NCBI RefSeq assembly: GCF_014196535.1
Contig: NZ_JACIDU010000015.1
Location: 1 to 64,000 of the forward strand
DNA length: 64,000 bases
Direction of reading: 5' to 3'
Source of the DNA: Allorhizobium borbori
Lineage (GTDB): Bacteria; Pseudomonadota; Alphaproteobacteria; Rhizobiales; Rhizobiaceae
Shown here: positions 23,786-32,974 of the stretch, piece after piece
Position numbering within the stretch: the stretch's first letter is position 1
How the letters are laid out: each line of letters starts with the position of its first letter
The notes under the pieces: generated by a model
What the model was told of the DNA's origin: nothing
What the model saw: only the letters and a program-made list of their open reading frames with translations
Databases searched by the model: none
Translations under genes and position numbers: made by a program

Positions 23786-26434
23786 ATGCGCACAGACACG
23801 GGTCAGGTCATTCGCCTGGCAGATTACAGCCCGGCCGATTTCGTTCTCGAACGTACCGATCTGACATTCGAACTAGACCCGCGTTCGACAAAGGTGGAGG
23901 CCAGACTGATCTTCCACCGCCGTCCAGGCGTCGCGGCAGATGCGCCGCTGGTGCTCGATGGCGACGAGCTTTCGCTCTCCGGTCTCCTGATCGACCAGGC
24001 AGAGGCCGAAGCGAGCCGCTACACCGTTACACCCGACCGGCTGGAAATCCGCGACCTGCCCGAGGAATCGCCCTTCGAAATCACGGTCGTCACCATCATT
24101 GACCCCGAAAGCAATACGCAACTGATGGGGCTTTACCGCACCAACGGCGTCTATTGCACCCAGTGCGAGGCCGAAGGTTTCCGCCGCATTACCTATTTCC
24201 CGGATCGTCCGGACGTACTGTCGCCGTTCACGATCACCATCATCGCCGAAAAGGCCGGAAACCCGCTGCTTCTGTCCAACGGCAACTTCCTCGGTGGCGG
24301 TAATTACGATGAAGGCCGCCACTTCGCCGCCTGGTTCGATCCGCACCCGAAACCGTCCTATCTCTTCGCGCTGGTCGCCGGCGATCTCGGCGTGGTCGAA
24401 GATACCTTCACCACCGCGAGCGGCAACGAAGTCGCGCTGAAGATCTACGTCGAACATGGCAACGAGCCGCGCGCGGCCTATGCCATGGACGCGCTCAAAC
24501 GCTCGATGAAGTGGGACGAAGAGCGCTTCGGCCGCGAATACGACCTCAACATCTTCCAGATCGTCGCCGTCTCCGACTTCAACATGGGGGCGATGGAAAA
24601 CAAGGGGCTCAACGTCTTCAACGACAAGTATGTCCTGGCCGATCCGGAAACCGCGACCGATGCCGACTACGCCAATATCGAGGCGATCATCGCGCATGAA
24701 TATTTCCACAACTGGACCGGCAACCGCATCACCTGCCGTGACTGGTTCCAGCTTTGCCTGAAGGAAGGTCTGACGGTTTACCGCGACCACGAGTTTTCCG
24801 CCGATCAGCGTTCGCGCGCCGTCAAGCGCATCGCCGAGGTACGCCATCTGAAGGCCGAGCAGTTCGCCGAGGATTCCGGCCCGCTCGCCCACCCGGTTCG
24901 CCCGGAAACCTATCGCGAAATCAATAACTTCTACACGACGACCGTCTATGAGAAGGGTTCGGAAGTCACGCGGATGATCGCGACGCTTCTGGGTGACGAC
25001 GGCTTCCGCAAGGGCATGGACCTCTATTTCGAGCGTCATGACGGCGAAGCGGCAACGGTCGAGGATTTCGTCAAGAGCTTCGAGGACGCAACCGGTCGTG
25101 ATCTCTCGCAGTTCAAACTGTGGTACAGTCAGGCCGGCACGCCGCTCGTTACTGTTTCCACGGCTTATGACGCGGCGGCCCGAACCTTCACCCTTTCGCT
25201 CGAACAGATGGTGCCGGCAACACCCGGCCAGTCGGCCAAGCAGCCGATGCACATTCCATTGAAATTCGCGCTGATTGGCGAGAATGGCGGCGAAATCGCC
25301 CCCACAGCCGTTTCCGGTGGCGAAGTGAGCGGTGACGTGCTGCATCTGACCGAGCGCAGCCAGACCTTCACCTTTACAGAAGTGCCGGACCGCCCGGTCC
25401 TGTCGCTCAATCGCGGCTTCTCCGCGCCGATAAACCTGTCCTTCGACCAGAGCGGTGCCGATCTCGCCCATATCGCCCGCCATGACAGCGATCTCTTCGC
25501 CCGCTGGCAGGCGCTTTCGGATCTGGCGCTGCCGGTGCTGAACAAGGCCGCCAATGACGCCCGCGACGGCAAAGTGGTTTCGGTTGATCCGGCGCTCGTC
25601 TCCGCCCTCATCGAGACGTTGGCCAACGACAAGCTGGAGCCAGCCTTCCGCGCGCAGGCCCTTTCGCTGGCAAGCGAGGCCGATATTGCCCGTGAACTCG
25701 GCGGAAACAATAACCCGGACGCCATCCACGCCGGGCGCAACGCCGTTCTGAAGGCCGTGGCCGAAAAGGGCTTTTCCACGTTCGAACGGCTTTATAAGGA
25801 ACTGGCACCCAAGGGTGTCTTCGCGCCCGATGCGGCGGGTGCCGGCAGGCGAGCTCTGCGCAATGTCGCGCTGACCTATCTCGCCCATGCCGAGGAAAGC
25901 CCGGCGCGTGCTGCGGAAGCCTTTGCCGAAGCCGACAACATGACGGAACTGGCGCATGCGCTGACCGTTCTCGCCCATCGCTTCCCCGAGGCCGACGAAA
26001 CACTGGCCGCCCTTGCGGCCTTTGCCACCCGCTTCGACACCAATCCGCTGGTACTCGACAAGTGGTTCTCCATTCAGGCGACCATTCCGGGCGAGGCCGC
26101 ACTGGCCCGTGTCGAAGCCCTGATGAAGGACCCGCGCTTCAACGCCCAGAACCCCAACAGGGTGCGGGCGCTGGTCGGCACCTTCGCCTTCGCCAACCCC
26201 ACCGGCTTCAACCGTGTTGATGGCGCCGGCTACCGGCTTCTGGCCGACCAGATCCTTGCCATCGACCCGCGCAATCCGCAGCTTGCCGCACGGCTTCTGA
26301 CGGCCATGCGCTCCTGGCGTTCGCTGGAGCCGGTGCGCGCCGAAGCGGCCAAGGCAGCCCTTGGCAAGATCACCGGCGCCAAGCAGCTTTCCGCCGATGT
26401 CGCCGACATCGTCGAGCGCATGCTGAAGGCTTGA
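23786..26434 (+). CDS. pepN: Aminopeptidase N (M1 family)
   Basis: This 882-residue zinc aminopeptidase trims N-terminal residues from peptides in the cytoplasm. It has the exopeptidase motif GAMENKG (268-274), the zinc site HEYFHNWTGNR (304-314, His304/His308) with Glu327 in LKEGLTVYRDHEFSAD, a TTVYEKGSEVTRM segment carrying the transition-state tyrosine, and the long C-terminal helical superdomain from about residue 440. Length equals the E. coli PepN class. The ATG at 23786 lies behind a structured leader. A perfect terminator follows the stop. Confidence 0.95.
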   Translation: MRTDTGQVIRLADYSPADFVLERTDLTFELDPRSTKVEARLIFHRRPGVAADAPLVLDGDELSLSGLLIDQAEAEASRYTVTPDRLEIRDLPEESPFEITVVTIIDPESNTQLMGLYRTNGVYCTQCEAEGFRRITYFPDRPDVLSPFTITIIAEKAGNPLLLSNGNFLGGGNYDEGRHFAAWFDPHPKPSYLFALVAGDLGVVEDTFTTASGNEVALKIYVEHGNEPRAAYAMDALKRSMKWDEERFGREYDLNIFQIVAVSDFNMGAMENKGLNVFNDKYVLADPETATDADYANIEAIIAHEYFHNWTGNRITCRDWFQLCLKEGLTVYRDHEFSADQRSRAVKRIAEVRHLKAEQFAEDSGPLAHPVRPETYREINNFYTTTVYEKGSEVTRMIATLLGDDGFRKGMDLYFERHDGEAATVEDFVKSFEDATGRDLSQFKLWYSQAGTPLVTVSTAYDAAARTFTLSLEQMVPATPGQSAKQPMHIPLKFALIGENGGEIAPTAVSGGEVSGDVLHLTERSQTFTFTEVPDRPVLSLNRGFSAPINLSFDQSGADLAHIARHDSDLFARWQALSDLALPVLNKAANDARDGKVVSVDPALVSALIETLANDKLEPAFRAQALSLASEADIARELGGNNNPDAIHAGRNAVLKAVAEKGFSTFERLYKELAPKGVFAPDAAGAGRRALRNVALTYLAHAEESPARAAEAFAEADNMTELAHALTVLAHRFPEADETLAALAAFATRFDTNPLVLDKWFSIQATIPGEAALARVEALMKDPRFNAQNPNRVRALVGTFAFANPTGFNRVDGAGYRLLADQILAIDPRNPQLAARLLTAMRSWRSLEPVRAEAAKAALGKITGAKQLSADVADIVERMLKA

Positions 26435-26440
26435 ACGACA

Positions 26441-26463
26441 AAGGGGGCTTCGGCCCCCTTCTT
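26441..26463. terminator. Perfect GC hairpin terminator after pepN
   Basis: AAGGGGGC (26441-26448), TTCG-type loop, GCCCCCTT (26453-26460), then CTT. It serves pepN and probably the convergent DUF4344 gene. Confidence 0.85.
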
Positions 26464-26489
26464 CATTTCAGACGATCTGCAGACGGGTT

Positions 26490-27368
26490 CTATTCCTCGT
26501 CCTCATCCTCGTCGGGATTGTCGATATACCATTGCGCGTCAAGCTGGGCGCTCTGTTGGAGATCCTCGTAACACAACGTCATTTCGCGGGCGTCGCTGTC
26601 CCAATAGGCATTGGGTTCACCGCAGGCGCGGGCCGTGAGCTTGATGCCGTCCTTCAGTTTGAACACACCGGTAAAGGCAGCGGCCACCGTTTCCAGCACC
26701 TCGTTTTCCTCTGCCATCTCACGGAAATAGGCAAGCCTGCGGTCATTCGTCGGCTGATAGCGAATGGTGAAATCGATCGTGTCGTTCTTGTCGGCCTCGT
26801 GCGGGGCAAGGACCCTGCCCCAGCTTGCCACGAGTTCCTGATATTCGCCCTTGCACTGTTCGCGGCGATAGGACGGAAACTCGATGGACTCGGCGAACTC
26901 CTTGAAACGCTTCTCATCCTTGCCAAGCATGAGGCACACGACGTTATAGGCCCGCTGTTCGCTAAGACCGTGGGAATCCCAGACGGCGAGGTCCTCTTCC
27001 CGGCTTTCTTCGAGGCCAGCCGTAAGAAACCAGACATTGGCGAAATCCTCGACAATGCTGTTGAGATCCTCATCCTCGCCCTCGAGCAGAAGCATGACGG
27101 CAAGTGAATCCGCTGCATCTTCCTCGCGCCCCAGCACCGGCAACGAAAATTCGGAAATCAGCATGTGGCCGGCTTCATGGAAGACTGTCGCGATGGCGTT
27201 ATTCAGTGCGAACTGGTCGGCTTCGTCGGCCTGTTCCTTCGTGATCTTCTTGTAGATTGGCGGACGGCGGGTTTCCGCCGCCGCTGCATTGCCGCCGGCA
27301 AGCAGCGACGCACCCACCAGCCCTATCAAACCCGCAAGACCTGCCCGCAGCACCGACAAATCGCTCAC
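26490..27368 (-). CDS. DUF4344 putative zinc metallopeptidase, exported
   Basis: This 292-residue protein has a signal peptide (hydrophobic LAGLIGLVGASLLAGGNAAA, residues ~11-30) and an HEAGH zinc-binding motif (64-68) within NNAIATVFHEAGHMLISEF. A third ligand is probably in the acidic EDAADSLAVM region. Several cysteines in the distal half and a very acidic C-terminal tail (NPDEDEDEE) suggest a periplasmic calcium-tolerant protease-like protein. The substrate is unknown. It is divergent from pleC and convergent with pepN. Confidence 0.8.
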   Translation of the reverse strand: MSDLSVLRAGLAGLIGLVGASLLAGGNAAAAETRRPPIYKKITKEQADEADQFALNNAIATVFHEAGHMLISEFSLPVLGREEDAADSLAVMLLLEGEDEDLNSIVEDFANVWFLTAGLEESREEDLAVWDSHGLSEQRAYNVVCLMLGKDEKRFKEFAESIEFPSYRREQCKGEYQELVASWGRVLAPHEADKNDTIDFTIRYQPTNDRRLAYFREMAEENEVLETVAAAFTGVFKLKDGIKLTARACGEPNAYWDSDAREMTLCYEDLQQSAQLDAQWYIDNPDEDEDEE

Positions 27369-27434
27369 CCTGTTTCCCCGTTACCCCTTTAAGCCGAGGT
27401 CACACTAACCGGTGGCGATTAAACTTTTCCTTCG

Positions 27435-27553
27435 GATTCCCGTCACTTGCGGGCGCCGCAGAAAAATTATCGATTCGAATGAGGCACTTAAGATTTTGTT
27501 CACCAAACCCGTATGGACAACACGAATCGCCTTTGATTCATTAGGCTAGATTC
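27435..27553 (+). promoter_or_regulatory. pleC promoter region with GANTC cluster and CtrA-like box
   Basis: Five CcrM methylation sites (GATTC 27435, GATTC 27472, GAATC 27524, GATTC 27535, GATTC 27549) lie within 119 bp. A TTAA-N7-TTCA sequence (27488-27502) differs by one base from the CtrA consensus TTAA-N7-TTAA. Both are marks of cell-cycle-regulated promoters in Caulobacter and rhizobia. Confidence 0.6.
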
Positions 27554-27598
27554 GGGCGGGCGGTGCTTCGAATATCACGAGGGTTCAAAGGCGGGACA

Positions 27599-29926
27599 AT
27601 GGCGGACGTGCGGCGGGCAACCGCAGCCGATGGATGGCTGCGTGTCAAATTTCCAGGCATCGACCGGTGGGCGATGGACCTGCGTGGCTTGTCGCTGCCG
27701 CTGGACGAGGCCGCGGTCAACAGTCATCCACGGGCAGAAGTGATCCTCAAGCGGGCCATTCCCGTTCTGATCGTCGCGTTTCTCAGTGTCGTCGCGCTGG
27801 CGCGCGTCTTCGGCATTCTTTCCGAACATGACCGCCTGGAAGCGGCGTCCCGGCAATCGGTGGCCCTGACTGCGTCTGCTGCGGAAGCCGCCTTTGCGGG
27901 CGACGGAAAACTGTTTCAGTCGGGTGATCGCGCCTCTGTGGAGGCGCGTCTGGCAACCTATCTGCCTGAAAACCGGTTGAGCGAAGGCAGCCTCGTGCTG
28001 GCCATCGGTCCGAACGGAACCGTGTTCGCCAGTACCCCCGCTGGCCGCGTCTTTGTTGGAGGCCCCGTCGCCAGCCTGCTGCCGGAAGTCGCCGTTTCGC
28101 AAAGCCAGTCCGGTGTCATGCGCACCCGCATCTCCGGCGTCGAACATTACGCTATCATCAGCCCCGTCGGGGCCGAAGGTGGCCTCCTTCTGACGGCCCG
28201 CTCACTGGCACCGATCGAAGCCTTCTGGCGCAGCGAAGTCGCGCTGGATGGTACGTTGTTCGCGGGCATCTCCTCCATCCTGCTCGTCATCCTCTATGCC
28301 TATTACACGCAGGTGAAGCGGGCGCGGGAAGCCGACGAGGTGTTCCTTGAATCGAACATGCGTGTGGAAACGGCCCTTTCACGCGGGCGCTGCGGATTGT
28401 GGGATTTCGATCTCGCCAATCGCCGGCTGGTCTGGTCGCATTCCATGTATGAAATGCTCGGTCTCCAGCCCTCCGACCGGGTACTTTCCTTCGCCGATGC
28501 GGCGCGGTTGATGCATCCCGGCGATGGCAATCTCTATGCGCTGGCGCGCTCCATCCGCCGCGGCAAGGACCGGCAGATCGATCAGGTGTTTCGCATGCGC
28601 CATGCCACCGGTCACTACGTGTGGATGCGAGCACGCGCGCAGATCATCCATTCCCAGAATGGACGTACCCATGTCATCGGCATCGCCATGGATGTGACGG
28701 AGCAGCACCGCCTGGCGCAGCGCTATGCCGAGGCCGACCAGCGACTGGCGGATGCCATCGAGTGTACATCCGAAGCCTTCGTGCTGTGGGACAAGAACGA
28801 CCGTCTGGTGATGTGCAACGCGCATTTCCAGCAGGCTTACGGTCTTCCGGACAGTGTGCTGGTTCCGGGCACCGAGCGCTCCGCCGTGCAGGCCGCCTCG
28901 ACGCGACCCATCATCGAACGCCGCGTGGCGGGGCCCGACCGCAGCGATTCCTCGCGCACTACCGAAGTGCAGTTGGCCGACGAGCGCTGGCTGCAGATCA
29001 ATGAACGCCGCACCCGCGATGGCGGCCGGGTTTCGGTCGGGACCGACATTACGCTGCTCAAACGCCATCAGGAGCGCCTGCGCGAATCCGAACGCCGCCT
29101 GATCGCCACCATCAGCGACCTCTCGGCCTCGCAGGCCAAGCTTGAGAAGCAGAAGGAAGAGCTTTCCGTCGCCAACACCAATTACCTCGCGGAAAAGGAC
29201 CGTGCCGAGGCGGCGAACCGTGCGAAATCGGAGTTCCTCGCCAATATGAGCCATGAGCTACGCACGCCGCTCAACGCCATTCTCGGTTTCTCGGAAATCC
29301 TGCTGAACCAGATGTTCGGCCCGGTGGGGTCGGCGAAATATTCGGAATATGCCCGCGATATTCACGACAGCGGCATTCACCTGCTCAACGTCATCAACGA
29401 CATTCTCGACATGTCGAAGATCGAGGCCGGTCACATGAAGATCCGTCGGGAGACGATCGATCTCTCGCCGCTGATCGACGAAACGCTGCGGCTGACTGCC
29501 GTTGCAGCCGAAGAAAAGCAGATCCGCGTCGAACAGCGCATTGCCGAGGGCCTGTCGATGGTCGCGGACCGGCGCGCCATGAAGCAGATCCTCCTCAACC
29601 TTCTTTCGAACTCGGTGAAATTCACGGATCGCGGCGGACGGATCGCCCTTCGCTCCCGCAAGGGTGACGGCGTCATGCGCCTCACGATCGCGGATACCGG
29701 CATCGGCATTCCCGCCAAGGCGCTGAGCAAGATTGGTCAGCCTTTTGAACAGGTGCAGAGCCAGTATGCCAAGAGCTATGGCGGCTCAGGCCTTGGGCTT
29801 GCCATATCGCGGTCGCTGGTGATGCTGCACGAGGGCACGATGAAGATCCGTTCGCGCGAAGGGCGGGGAACCGTCGTTACGATCTCGATCCCCTGCCCCG
29901 AAGGGGAATGCAGCGAGACGGCGTAA
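27599..29926 (+). CDS. pleC: PleC-type cell-cycle sensor histidine kinase/phosphatase
   Basis: This 775-residue inner-membrane kinase has two transmembrane segments (about residues 50-72 and 216-238) flanking a periplasmic domain. A PAS domain (TALSRGRCGLWDFDLANRR onward, ~250-370) and a second PAS-like region (~385-490) follow, then a coiled coil, a HisKA domain with phospho-accepting His552 in NMSHELRTPLNAILGFSEI, and an HATPase_c domain ending GGSGLGLAISRSLV. In Caulobacter and Sinorhizobium PleC dephosphorylates/phosphorylates DivK and thereby controls CtrA. Domain order and a length I recall as that of S. meliloti PleC support the name. The ATG at 27599 gives 775 residues; an in-frame start 12 codons upstream is possible. 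It is convergent with glnE by 18 nt. Confidence 0.85.
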   Translation: MADVRRATAADGWLRVKFPGIDRWAMDLRGLSLPLDEAAVNSHPRAEVILKRAIPVLIVAFLSVVALARVFGILSEHDRLEAASRQSVALTASAAEAAFAGDGKLFQSGDRASVEARLATYLPENRLSEGSLVLAIGPNGTVFASTPAGRVFVGGPVASLLPEVAVSQSQSGVMRTRISGVEHYAIISPVGAEGGLLLTARSLAPIEAFWRSEVALDGTLFAGISSILLVILYAYYTQVKRAREADEVFLESNMRVETALSRGRCGLWDFDLANRRLVWSHSMYEMLGLQPSDRVLSFADAARLMHPGDGNLYALARSIRRGKDRQIDQVFRMRHATGHYVWMRARAQIIHSQNGRTHVIGIAMDVTEQHRLAQRYAEADQRLADAIECTSEAFVLWDKNDRLVMCNAHFQQAYGLPDSVLVPGTERSAVQAASTRPIIERRVAGPDRSDSSRTTEVQLADERWLQINERRTRDGGRVSVGTDITLLKRHQERLRESERRLIATISDLSASQAKLEKQKEELSVANTNYLAEKDRAEAANRAKSEFLANMSHELRTPLNAILGFSEILLNQMFGPVGSAKYSEYARDIHDSGIHLLNVINDILDMSKIEAGHMKIRRETIDLSPLIDETLRLTAVAAEEKQIRVEQRIAEGLSMVADRRAMKQILLNLLSNSVKFTDRGGRIALRSRKGDGVMRLTIADTGIGIPAKALSKIGQPFEQVQSQYAKSYGGSGLGLAISRSLVMLHEGTMKIRSREGRGTVVTISIPCPEGECSETA

Positions 29927-29944
29927 CGACGGCATCAGGCCGGC

Positions 29945-32896
29945 CTATTTCACCGTCGCCTGGAAAATGCGGCGGACAGCCTTCGACATCCGGGCGAGAT
30001 CGGCCTCCAGCAATTTCAGCGTCGGCACATCCGCCGCCGTGCAGATAAGGTCGACCAGCCCCGCCGGCGCATCCTTCGGCTCGAACGGACCATCGATGCA
30101 AAGCCGGATGATCTGGGACAGCTCGCCGTAAAGCGCCAGCGCTCCAAGGCAGGTTTCCATTTCATCGGCCCCCAGCCGCCCCTCGCCGAGAGACTTCAGT
30201 GCTTCGGCGGTGCTCGCCCCTCGACCCGCAGCCCGGTCGCCGGTCAGTGCCAGATATTGAGCGATGAACTCGATATCGATCAGACCGCCGGGAATGAGCT
30301 TGAAATCCCAGATGTCGCGCGGCGGCTTTTCCTTGTCGATCAGGCTGCGCATCTCGGCAACGTCCGCGGTCACCTTCGCCCGGTCACGCGGTGTGGCGAG
30401 AATCTCGGCGATCACCGCTTCGGCTTGCCGCTTCAGGTCTTCATCGCCGCAAACGATGCGCGCGCGCGTCAGCGCCATATGCTCCCAGGTCCAGGCTTCC
30501 TCGCGCTGGTACTTGGTGAAGGCGTTGATGCGGGTGGCGACCGGCCCCTTGTTGCCGGAGGGGCGAAGCCGCATGTCGACCTCGTAGAGAATGCCCTCCG
30601 CCGTCGGCGCCGAAAGCGCCGCAATCAGCCGCTGGGTGATGCGGGTGAAATAACGTACGGCGTCGAGCGGCTTCGGCCCCGTCGATTCCGCCGCCGCATC
30701 GTCGTAATCGTAAAGAAGAATGAGATCGACGTCGGAGCCGGCCGTCAGTTCGAAGCTGCCGAGTTTGCCCATGCCGACCACGGCGACACGACCGCCGGGA
30801 AAATCGCCATGGCTCTCGCGCATTTCCTTCACCACGGCATCGAAGGCCGCGCCGATCACGAGATCGGCAAGATGGGTGAAGGCACGCGCCGCGATCCCAC
30901 CGCCGATCGAACCGGTCAGCAGGCGAATGCCGATGAGGAAGCGTTGTTCGGCGGCGAAGATGCGCAGGCGGTCCAGCACCTCCTCATAATGCGGTGCCCC
31001 GCCGAGAAAGGCCGTCAGTCGTCCGGCCAGATAGTCACGTGTCGGCAGCTCCGCCATGAGGCCGGGATCGAGCATGCCGTCGAACACATGCGGGCGCTTG
31101 GCAATGGTATCGGCCAGACGCGGCGCCGCCGACATGATGTTCACCAGAAGCGCCAGCAGGGCGGGATTGTTGCCAAGCAACGAGAAAAGCTGAATGCCGG
31201 CGGGCAGACCGGCCAAGAAACTGTCGAAACGCAGCAGCGCATCATCCGCCTGCCGGCTTTCGCCGAATACCCGCAGCAGTTCCGGTGTGAGTTCCGTCAG
31301 CCGTTCGCGTGCCTCCACCGAGCGTGTGGCGCGGTAACGGCCGTTGTGCCAGGTGCGTATGACGCGCGACATATCCTCCGGCCGCTTGAAACCGAGACGC
31401 TTCAGGGTTTCGAGCGTGCCTGGATCGTCCTTCTGGCCGGTGAAGACCAGATTGCCCTCGCCAGCAGAAAGCTTGCTTTCCTGCTCGAAGAGATTGGCGT
31501 AACGGGTTTCGACCGTTCTGAGCGTTTCTTCCAGCTTTCTCGAAAAGCCCGCCGTATCGGCAAAACCAAGCATATAGGCAATACGCTTCAACTCGCTTTC
31601 CGTATCCGGCAGGATATGGGTCTGCTCGTCGCGCACCATCTGGATGCGGTGTTCCACATCGCGCAGGAACCAGTAGCAGCGAGTGAGTTCGTCGCGGGTT
31701 TCGGTATCGATCCAGCCGGCTTTGGCAAGCTCGGCGAGCGCCGCCTCGGTTGGTCGCACGCGCAGCGGCGGCATGCGTCCGCCGGCGATCAGTTGCTGGG
31801 TCTGGGCAAAGAACTCGATCTCGCGAATGCCGCCGCGCCCGAGCTTCACATTGTGGCCCTTCACGGCAATCGAGCCATGGCCCTTGTGCGCATGGATCTG
31901 CCGCTTGATCGAATGAATGTCGGCAATCGCCGCATAATCGAGATATTTGCGGAAGATGAAGGGGGTCAGTTCCCGCAGGAAATGTTCGCCCGCCGTAAGA
32001 TCGCCGGCGATGGGCCGTGCCTTGATGAAGGCGGCGCGTTCCCAGTTCTGGCCTCGGCCTTCGTAATAGAGCAGCGCGGCTTCCACCGGAATGGCAAGTG
32101 GCGTCGAGCCGGGATCGGGACGCAGACGCAGATCGGAACGGAAGACATAGCCATCACCGGTGCGGTCCTGCATGATGCGAACGAGGCGACGCATCATGCG
32201 GCCCAGCACTTCCGTGCCGTCGTCAGGGTCGGGCAGAATGCCAGCCAGCGGCTCGAAAAAGACGACAATATCGATATCGGAGGAATAGTTCAGCTCATAG
32301 GCGCCGAGCTTGCCCATGCCGAGAACGACCATGCCCGATCCCTCGGAGGGCGCCGCCGGGTTCTTCAGGGTCACCTTGCCGGCATCATGCCCGGTCAACA
32401 GAAGATGGTCGATGGCTGCCGCCACGGTGGCATCCGCCAGAAGGCTGAGCGACCGGGTCGTCTCCCGCGCGCCGAAAATACGGGCGAGATCGGCCAGCGC
32501 CACCGCATAGGAAACGCGCCGCTTGGCAATGCGCAAGCGCGACATGACCTCGCTTTCGGAAGGCGCCGCGCCGCTTTCGGCCGGACGCCAGCTTTCGCGC
32601 GCCTGTCGGATGCCGTCTTCCACAAGCGTCTCTATCGGGGAAGAGAGGGCAAGCGCCAGAGCCTTGGGATCGACGGCGGTCACATCGCGCAGATAGGGCG
32701 AAAGCGTCAGCGCGGCGATGACGAAGGCACGCAACGGGCCGTCTTCGGCCATCAACGCCGCTACCTCCGGTTCGCGCTGGGCTGCTTCCTTCAGCACAGA
32801 GGTTACATTGCGCGTTTCCGCCTGACTCATCGGTCTGATGACGCCTTCGCGCACATCCCGAAGCCATTTGCCCGTGATTCTCACCTGACCCGTCAC
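29945..32896 (-). CDS. glnE: Bifunctional glutamine synthetase adenylyltransferase/deadenylyltransferase
   Basis: This 983-residue enzyme adds and removes AMP on glutamine synthetase in response to PII and glutamine, closing the nitrogen-control loop. It has the two duplicated nucleotidyltransferase domains: MGKLGAYELNYSSDIDIVVF (about residue 197) and MGKLGSFELTAGSDVDLILL (about 720), each with the GxxDxD metal site, and intervening helical GlnE domains. Length matches the family. The start is GTG at 32896 with GGGAGG five nt upstream; an overlapping ATG there is out of frame. It is the last gene of the minus-strand run from degP through the sensor kinase. Confidence 0.95.
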   Translation of the reverse strand: MTGQVRITGKWLRDVREGVIRPMSQAETRNVTSVLKEAAQREPEVAALMAEDGPLRAFVIAALTLSPYLRDVTAVDPKALALALSSPIETLVEDGIRQARESWRPAESGAAPSESEVMSRLRIAKRRVSYAVALADLARIFGARETTRSLSLLADATVAAAIDHLLLTGHDAGKVTLKNPAAPSEGSGMVVLGMGKLGAYELNYSSDIDIVVFFEPLAGILPDPDDGTEVLGRMMRRLVRIMQDRTGDGYVFRSDLRLRPDPGSTPLAIPVEAALLYYEGRGQNWERAAFIKARPIAGDLTAGEHFLRELTPFIFRKYLDYAAIADIHSIKRQIHAHKGHGSIAVKGHNVKLGRGGIREIEFFAQTQQLIAGGRMPPLRVRPTEAALAELAKAGWIDTETRDELTRCYWFLRDVEHRIQMVRDEQTHILPDTESELKRIAYMLGFADTAGFSRKLEETLRTVETRYANLFEQESKLSAGEGNLVFTGQKDDPGTLETLKRLGFKRPEDMSRVIRTWHNGRYRATRSVEARERLTELTPELLRVFGESRQADDALLRFDSFLAGLPAGIQLFSLLGNNPALLALLVNIMSAAPRLADTIAKRPHVFDGMLDPGLMAELPTRDYLAGRLTAFLGGAPHYEEVLDRLRIFAAEQRFLIGIRLLTGSIGGGIAARAFTHLADLVIGAAFDAVVKEMRESHGDFPGGRVAVVGMGKLGSFELTAGSDVDLILLYDYDDAAAESTGPKPLDAVRYFTRITQRLIAALSAPTAEGILYEVDMRLRPSGNKGPVATRINAFTKYQREEAWTWEHMALTRARIVCGDEDLKRQAEAVIAEILATPRDRAKVTADVAEMRSLIDKEKPPRDIWDFKLIPGGLIDIEFIAQYLALTGDRAAGRGASTAEALKSLGEGRLGADEMETCLGALALYGELSQIIRLCIDGPFEPKDAPAGLVDLICTAADVPTLKLLEADLARMSKAVRRIFQATVK

Positions 32897-32974
32897 ATTT
32901 TCCTCCCGTATGCGGCATCCGGAAGGTGATTCCCTCTCTTTTGCCGTTTTACGCGAAGCAATCTAGGCGATTGT

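Noticed and set aside
23873-25978. 701-codon minus-strand ORF within pepN
   Set aside because: The plus-strand frame carries GAMEN and HExxH motifs; the antisense frame is low-information and arises from GC-rich codon bias.
30257-32929. 890-codon plus-strand ORF across glnE
   Set aside because: Antisense shadow of glnE, which has both nucleotidyltransferase motifs; no domain in the plus frame.
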